A stretch of 64,000 nucleotides of DNA, from contig CM048840.1 in the NCBI GenBank assembly GCA_026545765.1, positions 57,040,580 to 57,104,579 on the forward strand, in the 5' to 3' direction. Below, in pieces: positions 12,901-26,652 of the stretch. The translations under genes were made by a program, and so were the position numbers. The notes under the pieces were generated by a model that was not told where the DNA came from, searched no databases, and saw nothing but the letters and a program-made list of their open reading frames with translations. The DNA comes from Plantago major. Its lineage: Eukaryota; Streptophyta; Magnoliopsida; Lamiales; Plantaginaceae. Position 1 is the first letter of the stretch; every line of letters begins with the position of its first letter.

Positions 12901-15900
12901 ATTACTCCGCTTGTGTGTTGTTTAAATCTCAAATTGACTTCTCCGTTTGTAATTATCACTGTCCCATTATTGTTTTATTTAACTCCCGACTACAATTTTA
13001 TACGTGTTGTTTATCCGAATCCATGTGTGTTGATTAATTCTCAACTAGTGTTCTTGGTTTGTGATACTCTTACTCCTTCTGTGTATTGTTTAAATCACGA
13101 ATAGTCTTCTCTGTTTGACATTATCCCACTCCTCCAGTGTGTTATTTAAATCTCAAATTGCCTTCTCCGTTTATAATTATACCACTCCTTTATTGTGTTG
13201 TTTAACTCTCGAGTAGAATTTTACATTTGTTGTTTATCCCACTCCTTATGTGTGTTCTTCAACTCTTAAGTAGTGTTCTTCTTTGTGATAGTCTTACTTC
13301 TTCTGTGTATTGTTTAAATCTCGAATAGACTTCTGTGTTTGAAATTATCCCACTCCTTTATTGTGTTGTTTAACTCTCGAGTAGAGTTATTCGTTTGTTT
13401 GTCTTCCATCTTCAAAGTTTGTTGTTTATATCTCTCAAGTAGATTTGTTCGTTTGTTGTTTATTCAACACCTTTTGTGTTTTGTTTAACTCTCAAGTAGA
13501 GTTCTTCGTTCATTATTTTATTACTCCGCTTGTGTGTTGTTTAAATCTCAAATTGACTTCTCCGTTTGTAATTATCTCTCTCCCATTATTGTTTTATTTA
13601 ACTCCCAACTAGAATTTTATACTTGTTGTTTATCCCAATCTATGTGTGTTGATTAATTCTCAAGTAGTGTTCTTGGTTTGTGATACTCCGTCTGTGTATT
13701 GTTTAAATCTCGAAGAGACTTCTCTGTTTGACATTATCCCACTCCTTTAGTGTGTTGTTTAACTCTCGAGTAGAATTTTACGTTTGTTGTTTATCCCACT
13801 CCTTATGTGTGTTCTTTCACTCTTAAGTAGTGTTCTTCGTTGTGATACTCTTACTCCTTCTGTGTATTGTTTAGAATCTCGAATAGACTTTTTTTTTGAT
13901 ATTATCCCACACCTTTAGTGTGTTGTTTATCCCAATCCAAGTGTGTTTATTAATTCTCAAGTAGTGTTCTTGGTTTGTGATACTACTGCTTCTGTGTATT
14001 GTTTAAATCTCGAATAGTCTTCTCTGTTTGACATTATCCCACTGCTTTAGTGTGTTGTTTAACTCTAGATTAGAATTTTACGTTTGTTGTTTATCCCACT
14101 CCATACGTGTGTTCTTTAACTCTTAAGTAGTGTTCTTCGTTGTGATACTCTTACTCCTTCTGTGTATTGTTTAAATCTCGAATAGACTTCTTTTTTTGAT
14201 ATTATCCCACACCTTTAGTGTGTTGTTTAACTCTCGAGTAGAGTAATTCGTTTGTTGTTCATCCGTCTCCAAAGTGTGTTGTTTTTATCTCTCAAGTAGA
14301 GTTGTTCGTTTGTTGTTTATTCAACACCTTTTGTGTTTTGTTTAACTCTCAAGTAGAGTTCTTCGTTCGTTATTTTATTACTCCGCTTGTGTGTTGTTTA
14401 AATCTCAAAATGACTTCCCCGTTTGTAATTATCTCTCTCCCATTATTGTTTTATTTAACTCCCGAGTAGAATTTTATACATGTTGTTTATCCCAATCCAT
14501 ATGTGTGTTGATTAATTCTCAAGTAGTGTTCTTCGTTTCTGATACTCTTACTCCTTCTCTGTATTGTTTAAATCTCGAATAGACTTCTCTGTTTGACATT
14601 ATCCCACTCCTCCTGTGTGTTGTTTAACTCTCAAATTGCCTTCTCCGTTTGTAATTATCCCACTCCTTTATTGTGTTATTTAACTCTCGAGTAGAATTTT
14701 ACATTTGTTGTTATCCCACTCCTTATGTGTGTTCTTCAACTCTTAAGTAGTGTTCTTCGTTTGTGATACTCTTACTCATACATGTATTGTTTAAATCTCG
14801 AATAGACTTCTTTCTTTGACATTATCCCACTCCTTTAGTGTGTTGTTTAACTCTCGAGTAGAGTTATTCGTTTGTTTATCTTCCATCTCCAAAGTTTGTT
14901 GTTTATATCTCTCAAGTAGATTTGTTCGTTTGTTGTTTATTCAACACCTTTTGTGTTTTGTTTAACTCTCAAGTAGAGTTCTTCGTTCGTTATTTTATTA
15001 CTCCGCTTGTGTGTTGTTTAAATCTCAAATTGACTTCTCCGTTTTTAATTATCTCTCTCCCATTATTGTTTTATTTAACGCCCGACTACAATTTTATACT
15101 TGTTGTTTATCCCAATCCATGTGTGTTTATTAATTCTCAAGTAGTGTTCTTGGTTTGTGATACTACTCCTTCTGTGTATTGTTTAAATCTCGAATAGACT
15201 TCTCTGTTTGACATTATCCCACTGCTTTAGTGTGTTGTTTAACTCTAGAGTAGAATTTTACGTTTGGTTTTTATCCCACTCCATACGTGTGTTCTTTAAC
15301 TCTTAAGTAGTGTTCTTCGTTGTGATACTCTTACTCCTTCTGTGTATTGTTTAAATCTCGAATAGACTTCTTTTTTTGATATCATCCCACACCTTTAGTG
15401 TGTTGTTTAACTCTCGAGTAGAGTAATTCGTTTGTTGTTCATCCGTCTCCAAAGTGTGTTGTTTTTATCTCTCAAGTAGAGTTGTTCGTTTGTTGTTTAT
15501 TCAACACCTTTTGTGTTTTGTTTAACTCTCAAGTAGAGTTCTTCGTTCGTTATTTTATTACTCCGCTTGTGTGTTGTTTAAATCTCAAAATGACTTCTGC
15601 GTTTGTAATTATCTCTCTCCCATTATTGTTTTATTTAACTCCCGACTACAATTTTATACTTGTTGTTTATCCCAATCCATATGTGTGTTGATTAATTCTC
15701 AAGTAGTGTTCTTCGTTTGTGATACTCTTACTCCTTCTGTGTATTGTTTAAATCTCGAATAGACTTCTTTCTGTGACATTATCCCACTCCTTTAGTGTGT
15801 TGTTTAACTCTCGGGTAGAGTTATTCGTTTGTTTATCTTCCATCTCCAAAGTTTGTTGTTTATATCTCTCAAGTAGATTTGTTCGTTTGTTGTTTATTCA

Positions 15901-18900
15901 ACACCTTTTGTGTTTTGTTTAACTCTCAGATAGAGTTCTTCGTTCGTTATTTTATTACTCCGATTGTGTGTTGTTTAAATCTCAAATTGACTTCTCCGTT
16001 TGTAATTATCTCTCTCCCATTATTGTTTTATTTAACTCCCGACTACAATTTTATACTTGTTGTTTATCCCAATCCATGTGTGTTTATTAATTGTCAAGTA
16101 GTGTTCTTGGTTTGTGAAACTACTCCTTCTGTGTATTGTTTAAATCTCGAATAGACTTCTTTTTTTGATATCATCCCACACCTTTAGTGTGTTGTTTAAC
16201 TCTCGAGTAGAGTAATTCGTTTGTTGTTCATCCGTCTCCAAAGTGTGTTGTTTTTATCTCTCAAGTAGAGTTGTTCGTTTGTTGTTTATTCAACACCTTT
16301 TGTGTTTTGTTTAACTCTCAAGTAGAGTTCTTCGTTCGTTATTTTATTACACCTCTTGTGTGTTGTTAAATCTCAAATTGACTTCTCCGTTTGTAATTAT
16401 CTCTCTCCCATTATTGTTTTATTTAACTCCCAACTAGAATTTTATACTTGTTGTTTATCCCAATCTATGTGTGTTGATTAATTCTCAAGTAGTGTTCTTG
16501 GTTTGTGATACTCTTACTCCGTCTGTGTATTGTTTAAATCTCGAATAGACTTCTCTGTTTGACATTATCCCACTCCTTTAGTGTGTTTTGTTTAACTCTC
16601 AGATAGAGTTCTTCGTTCGTTATTTTATTACTCCGATTGTGTGTTGTTTAAATCTCAAATTGACTTCTCCGTTTGTAATTATCTCTCTCCCATTATTGTT
16701 TTATTTAACTCCCGACTACAATTTTATACTTGTTGTTTATCCCAATCCATGTGTGTTTATTAATTGTCAAGTAGTGTTCTTGGTTTGTGAAACTACTCCT
16801 TCTGTGTATTGTTTAAATCTCGAATAGACTTCTTTTTTTGATATCATCCCACACCTTTAGTGTGTTGTTTAACTCTCGAGTAGAGTAATTCGTTTGTTGT
16901 TCATCCGTCTCCAAAGTGTGTTGTTTTTATCTCTCAAGTAGAGTTGTTCGTTTGTTGTTTATTCAACACCTTTTGTGTTTTGTTTAACTCTCAAGTAGAG
17001 TTCTTCGTTCGTTATTTTATTACTCCTCTTGTGTGTTGTTAAATCTCAAATTGACTTCTCCGTTTGTAATTATCTCTCTCCCATTATTGTTTTATTTAAA
17101 TCCCGAGTAGAATTTTATACATGTTGTTTATCCCAATCCATATGTGTGTTGATTAATTCTCAAGTAGTGTTCTTCGTTTCTGATACTCTTACTCCTTCTC
17201 TGTATTGTTTAAATCTCGAATAGACTACTCTGTTTGACATTATCCCACTCCTCCTGTGTGTTGTTTAATTTTCAAATTGCCTTCTCCGTTTGTAATTATC
17301 CCACTCCTTTATTGTGTTGTTTAACTCTCGAATAGAATTTTACATTTGTTGTTTTCCCACTCCTTATGTGTGTTCTTCAACTCTTAAGTAGTGTTCTTCG
17401 TTTGTGATACTCTTACTCCTTCTGTGTATTGTTTAAATCTCGAATAGACTTCTTTCTTTGACATTATCCAACTCCTTTAGTGTGTTGTTTAACTCTCGAG
17501 TAGAGTTATTCGTTTGTTTATCTTCCATCTCCAAAGTTTGTTGTTTATATCTCTCAAGTAGATTTGTTCGTTTGTTGTTTATTCAACACCTTTTGTGTTT
17601 TGTTTAACTCTCAAGTAGAGTTCTTCGTTCGTTATTTTATTACTCCGCTTGTGTGTTGTTTAAATCTCAAATTGACTTCTCCGTTTGTAATTATCTCTCT
17701 CCCATTATTGTTTTATTTAACTCCCGAGTAGAATTTTATACTTGTTGTTTATCCCAATCCATGTGTGTTGATTAATTCTCAAGTAGTGTTCTTGGTTTGT
17801 GATACTCTTACTCCTTCTGTGTATTGTTTAAATCTCGAATAGACTTCTTTGTTTGACATTATCCGACTGCTTTAGTGTGTTGTTTAACTCTCGAGTAGAA
17901 TTTTACGTTTGTTGTTTATCCCACTCCATATGTGTGTTCTTTAACTCTTAAGTAGTGTTCTTCGTTGTGATACTCTTACTCCTTCTGTGTATTGTTTAAA
18001 TCTCGAATAGACTTCTTTTTTTGATATTATCCCACACCTTTAGTGTGTTGTTTAACTCTCGAGTAGAGTAATTCGTTTGTTGTTCATCCGTCTCCAAAGT
18101 GTGTTGTTTTTATCTCTCAAGTAGATTTGTTCGTTTGTTGTTTATTCAACAACTTTTGTGTTTTGTTTAACTCTCAAGTAGAGTTCTTCGTTCGTTATTT
18201 TATTACTCCGCTTGGGTGTTGTTTAAATCTCAAATTGTCTTCTCCGTTTGTAATTATCTCTCTCCCATTATTGTTTTATTTAACTCCCGACTACAATTTT
18301 ATACTTGTTGTTTATCCCAATCCATGTGTGTTGATTAATTCTCAAGTAGTGTTCTTGGTTTGTGATACTCTTACTCCTTCTGTGTATTGTTTAAATCTCG
18401 AATAGACTTCTCTGTTTGACATTATCCGACTGCTTTAGTGTGTTGTTTAACGCTCGAGTAGAATTTTACATTTGTTGTTTATCCCACTCCATATGTGTGT
18501 TCTTTAACTCTTCAGTAGTGTTCTTCGTTGTGATACTCTTACTCCTTCTGTGTATTGTTTAAATCTCGAATAGACTTCTTTTTTTGATATTATCCCACAC
18601 CTTTAGTGTGTTGTTTAACTCTCGAGTAGAGTAATTCGTCTGTTGTTCATCCGTCTCCAAAGTGTGTTGTTTTTATCTCTCAAGTAGAGTTGTTCGTTTG
18701 TTGTTTATTCAAGACCTTATGTGTTTTGTTTAACTCTCAAGTAGAGTTCTTCGTTCGTTATTTTATTACTCCTCTTGTGTGTTGTTTAAATCTCAAATTG
18801 ACTTCTCCGTTTGTAATTATCTCTCTCCCATTATTGTTTTATTTAACTCCCGAGTAGAATTTTATACTTGTTTATCCCAATCCATATGTGGGTTGATTAA

Positions 18901-19740
18901 TTCTCAAGTAGTGTTCTTCGTTTGTGATACTCTTACTCCTTCTGTGTATTGTTTAAATCTCGAATAGACTTCTTTGTTTGACATTATTCCACCCCTTTAA
19001 TGTGTTGTTTAACACTCGAGTAGAGTAATTCGTTTGTTGTTCATGCGTCTCCAAAGTGTGTTGTTTTTATCTCTCAAGTAGAGTTGTTCGTTTGTTGTTT
19101 ATTCAACACCTTTTGTGTTTTGTTTAACTCTCATGTAGAGTTCTTCGTTCGTTATTTTATTACTCCGCTTGTGTGTTGTTTAAATCTCAAATTGACTTCT
19201 CCGTTTGTAATTATCTCTCTCCCATTATTGTTTTATTTAACTCCCGAGTAGAATTTTATACTTGTTGTTTATCCCAATCCATATGTGTGTTGATTAATTC
19301 TCAAGTAGTGTTCTTCGTTTGTGATACTCTTACTCCTTCTGTGTATTGTTTAAATCTCGAATAGACTTCTTTGTTTGACGTGATTCCACCCCTTTAATGT
19401 GTTGTTTAACACTCGAGTAGAGTAATTCGTTTTTGTTCATCCGTCTCCAAGTGTGTTGTTTTTGTCTCTCAATTAGAGTTGTTCGTTTGTTGTTTATTCA
19501 ACACCTTTTGTGTTTTGTTTAACTCTCAAGTAGAGTTCTTCGTTTGTTATTTTATTACTCTGCTTCTGTGTTGTTTAAATCTCAAATTGAATTCTCCGTT
19601 TGTAATTATCTCTCTCCCATTATTGTTTTATTTAACTCCCGAGTAGAATTTTATACATGTTGTTTATCCCAATCCATGTGTGTTGATTAATTCTCAAGTA
19701 GTGTTCTTGGTTTGTGATACTCTTACTCCTTCTGTGTATT

Positions 19741-20500
19741 GTTTAAATCTCGAATAGACTTCTTTGTTTGACATTATTCCACCCCTTTAATGTGTTGTTT
19801 AACACTCGAGTAGAGTAATTCGTTTGTTGTTCATCCCTCTCCAAAGTGTGTTGTTTTTATCTCTCAATTAGAGTTGTTCGTTTGTTGTTTATTCAATAGC
19901 TTTTGTGTTTTGTTTAACTCTCAAGTAGAGTTCTTCGTTCGTTATTTTATTACTCCGCTACTGTGTTATTTAAATCTCAAATTGACTTCTCCGTTTGTAA
20001 TTATCTCTCCCATTATTGTTTTATTTAACTCCCGGGTAGAATTTTATACATGTTGTTTATCCCAATCCATATGTGTGTTGATTAATTCTCAAGTAGTGTT
20101 CTTCGTTTCTGATACTCTTACTCCTTCTCTGTATTGTTTAAATCTCGAATAGACTACTCTGTTTGACATTATCCCACTCCTCCTGTGTGTTGTTTAACTC
20201 TCAAATTGCCTTCTCCGTTTGTAATTATCCCACTCCTTTATTGTGTTGTTTAACTCTCGAATAGAATTTTACATTTGTTGTTTTCCCACTCCTTATGTGT
20301 GTTCTTCAACTCTTAAGTAGTGTTCTTCGTTTGTGATACTCTTACTCCTTCTGTGTATTGTTTAAATCTCGAATAGACTTCTTTCTTTGACATTATCCCA
20401 CTCCTTTAGTGTGTTGTTTAACTCTCGAGTAGAGTTATTCGTTTGTTTATCTTCCATCTCCAAAGTTTGTTGTTTATATCTCTCAAGTAGATTTGTTCGT
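19741..20500 (+). repeat. Satellite block duplicated 1970 bp downstream, copy 1
   Basis: This block shares rare variants with 21711-22464 that I did not see elsewhere: CATCCCTCTCC in place of CATCCGTCTCC, TTCAATAGC in place of TTCAACACC, CCGCTACTGTGTTATT, and CCCGGGTAG in place of CCCGAGTAG. Shared private variants at a constant 1970-bp offset show a recent block duplication spanning several higher-order units. Confidence 0.8.
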
Positions 20501-21710
20501 TTGTTGTTTATTCAACACCTTTTGTGTTTTGTTTAACTCTCAAGTAGAGTTTTTCGTTCGTTATTTTATTACTCCGCTTGTGTGTTGTTTAAATCTCAAA
20601 TTGACTTCTCCGTTTGTAATTATCTCTCTCCCATTATTGTTTTATTTAACTCCCGACTACAATTTTATACTTGTTGTTTATCCCAATCCGTGTGTGTTGA
20701 TTAATTCTCAATTAGTGTTCTTGGTTTGTGATACACTTTCTCCTTCTGTGTATTGTTTAAATCTCGAATAGACTTCTCTGTTTGACATTATCCGACTGCT
20801 TTAGTGTGTTGTTTAACTCTCGAGTAGAATTTTACGTTTGTTGTTTATCCCACTCCGTATGTGTGTTCTTTAACTCTTAAGTAGTGTTCTTCATTGTGAT
20901 ACTCTTACTCCTTCTGTGTATTGTTTAAATCTCGAATAGACTTCTTTTTTTGATATTATCCCACACCTTTAGTGTGTTGTTTAACTCTCGAGTAGAGTAA
21001 TTCGTTTGTTGTTCATCCGTCTCCAAAGTGTGTTGTTTTTATCTCTCAAGTAGATTTGTTCGTTGGTTGTTTATTCAACGCCTTTTGTGTTTTGTTTAAC
21101 TCTCAAGTAGAGTTCTTCGTTCGTTATTTTATTACTCCCCTTGTGTGTTGTTTAAATCTCAAATTGACTTCTCCGTTTGTAATTATCTCTCTCCCATTAT
21201 TGTTTTATTTAACTCCCGACTACAATTTTATACTTGTTGTTTATCCCAATCCATGTGTGTTGATTAATTCTCAAGTAGTGTTCTTGGTTTGTGATACTCT
21301 TACTCCTTCTGTGTATTGTTTAAATCTCGAATAGACTTCTTTTTTTGATATTATCCCACACCTTTAGTGTGTTGTTTAACTCTCGAGTAGAGTAATTCGT
21401 TTGTTGTTCATCCGTCTCCAAAGTGTGTTGTTTTTATCTCTCAAGTAGAGTTGTTCGTTTGTTGTTTATTCAAGACCTTTTGTGTTTTGTTTAACTCTCA
21501 AGTAGAGTTCTTCGTTCGTTATTTTATTACTCCTCTTGTGTGTTGTTTAAATCTCAAATTGACTTCTCCGTTTGTAATTATCTCTCTCCCATTATTGTTT
21601 TATTTAACTCCCGAGTAGAATTTTATACTTGTTTATCCCAATCCATATGTGTGTTGATTAATTCTCAAGTAGTGTTCTTCGTTTGTGATACTCTTACTCT
21701 TACATGTATT

Positions 21711-22464
21711 GTTTAAATCTCGAATAGACTTCTTTGTTTGACATTATTCCACCCCTTTAATGTGTTGTTTAACACTCGAGTAGAGTAATTCGTTTGTTGT
21801 TCATCCCTCTCCAAAGTGTGTTGTTTTTATCTCTCAATTAGAGTTGTTCGTTTGTTGTTTATTCAATAGCTTTTGTGTTTTGTTTAACTCTCAAGTAGAG
21901 TTCTTCGTTCGTTATTTTATTACTCCGCTACTGTGTTATTTAAATCTCAAATTGACTTCTCCGTTTGTAATTATCTCTCCCATTATTGTTTTATTTAACT
22001 CCCGGGTAGAATTTTATACATGTTGTTTATCCCAATCCATATGTGTGTTGATTAATTCTCAAGTAGTGTTCTTCGTTTCTGATACTCTTACTCCTTCTCT
22101 GTATTGTTTAAATCTCGAATAGACTACTCTGTTTGACATTATCCCTCCTCCATGTGTTGTTTAACTCTCAAATTGCCTTCTCCGTTTGTAATTATCCACT
22201 CCTTTATTGTGTTTTAACTCTCGAATAGAATTTTACATTTGTTGTTTTCCCACTCCTTATGTGTGTTCTTCAACTCTTAAGTAGTGTTCTTCGTTTGTGA
22301 TACTCTTACTCCTTCTGTGTATTGTTTAAATCTCGAATAGACTTCTTTCTTTGACATTATCCCACTCCTTTAGTGTGTTGTTTAACTCTCGAGTAGAGTT
22401 ATTCGTTTGTTTATCTTCCATCTCCAAAGTTTGTTGTTTATATCTCTCAAGTAGATTTGTTCGT
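21711..22464 (+). repeat. Satellite block duplicated from 1970 bp upstream, copy 2
   Basis: It carries the same private variants as 19741-20500. It differs by a few small deletions near 22141-22215 (TATCCCTCCTCC, TTATCCACTCC, GTGTTTTAACTC) that remove six or so bases from otherwise identical text. Confidence 0.8.
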
Positions 22465-23399
22465 TTGTTGTTTATTCAACACCTTTTGTGTTTTGTTTAA
22501 CTCTCAAGTAGAGTTCTTCGTTCGTTATTTTATTACTCCGCTTGTGTGTTGTTTAAATCTCAAATTGTCTTCTCCGTTTGTAATTATCTCTCTCCCATTA
22601 TTGTTTTATTTAACTCCCGACTACAATTTTATACTTGTTGCTTATCCCAATCCATGTGTGTTGATTAATTCTCAAGTAGTGTTCTTGGTTTGTGATACTC
22701 TTACTCCTTCTGTGAATTGTTTAAATCTCGAATAGACTTCTTTTTTTGATATTATCCCACACCTTTAGTGTGTTGTTTAACTCTCGAGTAGAGTAATTCG
22801 TTTGTTGTTCATCCGTCTCCAAAGTGTGTTGTTTTTATCTCTCAAGTAGAGTTGTTCGTTTGTTGTTTATTCAAGACCTTTTGTGTTTTGTTTAACTCTC
22901 AAGTAGAGTTCTTCGTTCGTTATTTTATTACTCCTCTTGTGTGTTGTTTAAATCTCAAATTGACTTCTCCGTTTGTAATTATCTCTCTCCCATTATTGTT
23001 TTATTTAACTCCCGAGTAGAATTTTATACTTGTTTATCCCAATCCATATGTGTGTTGATTAATTCTCAAGTAGTGTTCTTCGTTTGTGATACTCTTACTC
23101 CTTCTGTGTATTGTTTAAATCTCGAATAGACTTCTTTGTTTGACATTATTCCACCCCTTTAATGTGTTGTTTAACACTCGAGTAGAGTAATTCGTTTGTT
23201 GTTCATCCGTATCCAAAGTGTGTTGTTTTTATCTCTCAATTAGAGTTGTTCGTTTGTTGTTTATTCAACACCTTTTTTGTTTTGTTTAACTCTCAAGTAG
23301 AGTTCTTCGTTCGTTATTTTATTACTCCGCTCGTGTGTTGTTTAAATCACAAATTGACTTCTCCGTTTGTAATTATCTCTCTCCCATTATTGTTTTATT

Positions 23400-24310
23400 T
23401 AACTCCCGAGTAGAATTTTATACATGTTGTTGATCCCAATCCATGTGTGTTGATTAATTCTCAAGTTGTGTTCTTGGTTTATGATACTCTTACTCCTTCT
23501 GTGTATTGTTTAAATCTCGAATAGACTTCTCTGTTTGACATTATCCCACTCCTCCTGTGTGTTGTTTAACTCTCAAATTGCCTTTTCCGTTTCTAATTAT
23601 CCCACTCCTTTATTGTGTTATTTAACTCTCGAGTAGAATTTTACATTTGTTGTTATCCCACTCCTTATGTGTGTTCTTCAACTCTTAAGTAGTGTTCTTC
23701 GTTTGTGATACTCTTACTCCTTCTGTGTATTGTTTAAATCTCGAATAGACTTCTTTCTTTGACATTATCCCACTCCTTTAGTGTGTTGATTAACTCTCGA
23801 GTAGAGTTATTCGTTTGTTTATCTTCCATCTCCAAAGTTTGTTGTTTATATCTCTCAAGTAGATTTGTTCGTTTGTTGTTTATTCAACACCTTTTGTGTT
23901 TTGTTTAACTCTCAGGTAGAGTTCTTCGTTCGTTATTTTATTACTCCGCTTGTGTGTTGTTTAAATCTCAAATTGACTTCTCCGTTTGTAATTATCTCTC
24001 TCCCATTATTGTTTTATTTAACTCCCGACTACAATTTTATACTTGTTGTTTATCCCAATCCATGTGTGTTTATTAATTCTCAAGTAGTGTTCTTGGTTTG
24101 TGAAACTACTCCTTCTGTGTATTGTTTAAATCTCGAATAGACTTCTCTGTTTGACATTATCCCACTGCTTTAGTGTGTTGTTTAACTCTAGAGTAGAATT
24201 TTACGTTTGTTGTTTATCCCACTCCATACGTGTGTTCTTTAACTCTTAAGTAGTGTTCTTCGTTGTGATACTCTTACTCCTTCTGTGTATTGTTTAAATC
24301 TCGAATAGAC
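23400..24310 (+). repeat. Satellite block duplicated 2342 bp downstream, copy 1
   Basis: Private variants shared with 25742-26652 at a constant 2342-bp offset include TTGTTGATCCCAATCC, GTGTTGATTAACTCTC, AACTCTCAGGTAGAG and GTGAAACTACTCC. The TTGTTGATCCC marker also recurs near 24599 and 27330, so the block or part of it has been copied more than once. Confidence 0.75.
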
Positions 24311-25741
24311 TTCTTTTTTTGATATCATCCCACACCTTTAGTGTGTTGTTTAACTCTCGAGTAGAGTAATTCGTTTGTTGTTCATCCGTCTCCAAAGTGT
24401 ATTGTTTTTATCTCTCAAGTAGAGTTGTTCGTTTGTTGTTTATTCAACACCTTTTGTGTTTTGTTTAACTCTCAAGTAGAGTTCTTCGTTCGTTATTTTA
24501 TTACTCCTCTTGTGTGTTGTTAAATCTCAAATTGACTTCTCCGTTTGTAATTATCTCTCTCCCATTATTGTTTTATTTAACTCCCGAGTAGAATTTTATA
24601 CATGTTGTTGATCCCAATCCATGTGTGTTGATTAATTCTCAAGTTGTGTTCTTGGTTTATGATACTCTTACTCCTTCTGTGTATTGTTTAAATCTCGAAT
24701 AGACTTCTCTGTTTGACATTATCCCACTCCTCCTGTGTGTTGTTTAACTCTCAAATTGCCTTCTCCGTTTGTAATTATCCCACTCCTTTATTGTGTTATT
24801 TAACTCTCGAGTAGAATTTTACATTTGTTGTTTATCCCACTCCATACGTGTGTTCTTTAACTCTTAAGTAGTGTTCTTCGTTGTGATACTCTTACTCCTT
24901 CTGTGTATTGTTTAAATCTCGAATAGACTTCTTTTTTTGATATCATCCCACACCTTTAGTGTGTTGTTTAACTCTCGAGTAGAGTAATTCGTTTGTTGTT
25001 CATCCGTCTCCAAAGTGTGTTGTTTTTATCTCTCAAGTAGAGTTGTTCGTTTGTTGTTTATTCAACACCTTTTGTGTTTTGTTTAACTCTCAAGTAGAGT
25101 TCTTCGTTCGTTATTTTATTACTCCTCTTGTGTGTTGTTAAATCTCAAATTGACTTCTCCGTTTGTAATTATCTCTCTCCTATTATTGTTTTATTTAACT
25201 CCCAACTAGAATTTTATACTTGTTGTTTATCCCAATCTATGTGTGTTGATTAATTCTCAAGTAGTGTTCTTGGTTTGTGATACTCTTACTCCGTCTGTGT
25301 ATTGTTTAAATCTCGAATAGACTTCTCTGTTTGACATTATCCCACTCCTTTAGTTTGTTGTTTAACTCTCGAGTAGAATTTTATGTTTGTTGGTGTGTTC
25401 TTTAACTCTTAGGTAGTGTTCTTCGTTGTGATACTCTTACTCCTTCTGTGTATTGTTTAAATCTCAAATAGACTTCTTTTTTTGATATTATCCCACACCT
25501 TTAGTGTGTTGTTTAACTCTCGAGTAGAGTAATTCGTTTGTTGTTCATCCGTCTCCAAAGTGTGTTGTTTTTATCTCTCAAGTAGAGTTGTTCGCTTGTT
25601 GTTTATTCAACACCTTTTGTGTTTCGTTTAACTCTCAAGTAGAGTTCTTCGTTCGTTATTTTATTACTCCTCTTGTGTGTTGTTTAAATCTCAAATTGAC
25701 TTCTCCGTTTGTAATTATCTCTCTCCCATTATTGTTTTATT

Positions 25742-26652
25742 TAACTCCCGAGTAGAATTTTATACATGTTGTTGATCCCAATCCATGTGTGTTGATTAAT
25801 TCTCAAGTTGTGTTCTTGGTTTATGATACTCTTACTTCTTCTGTGTATTGTTTAAATCTCGAATAGACTTCTCTGTTTGACATTATCCCACTCCTCCTGT
25901 GTGTTGTTTAACTCTCAAATTGCCTTCTCCGTTTGTAATTATCCCACTCCTTTATTGTGTTATTTAACTCTCGAGTAGAATTTTACATTTGTTGTTATCC
26001 CACTCCTTATGTGTGTTCTTCAACTCTTAAGTAGTGTTCTTCGTTTGTGATATTCTTACTCCTTCTGTGTATTGTTTAAATCTCGAATAGACTTCTTTCT
26101 TTGACATTATCCCACTCCTTTAGTGTGTTGATTAACTCTCGAGTAGAGTTATTCGTTTGTTTATCTTCCATCTCCAAAGTTTGTTGTTTATATCTCTCAA
26201 GTAGATTTGTTCGTTTGTTGTTTATTCAACACCTTTTGTGTTTTGTTTAACTCTCAGGTAGAGTTCTTCGTTCGTTATTTTATTACTCCGCTTGTGTGTT
26301 GTTTAAATCTCAAATTGACTTCTCCGTTTGTAATTATCTCTCTCCCATTATTGTTTTATTTAACTCCCGACTACAATTTTATACTTGTTGTTTATCCCAA
26401 TCCATGTGTGTTTAATAATTCTCAAGTAGTGTTCTTGGTTTGTGAAACTACTCCTTCTGTGTATTGTTTAAATCTCGAATAGACTTCTCTGTTTGACATT
26501 ATCCCACTGCTTTAGTGTGTTGTTTAACTCTAGAGTAGAATTTTACGTTTGTTGTTTATCCCACTCCATACGTGTGTTCTTTAACTCTAAAGTAGTGTTC
26601 TTCGTTGTGATACTCTTACTCCTTCTGTGTATTGTTTAAATCTCGAATAGAC
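25742..26652 (+). repeat. Satellite block duplicated from 2342 bp upstream, copy 2
   Basis: It carries the variant set listed for 23400-24310 in the same order. A few single-base differences separate the copies (for example TTACTTCTTC near 25833 and TTTAATAATTC near 26411). Confidence 0.75.
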
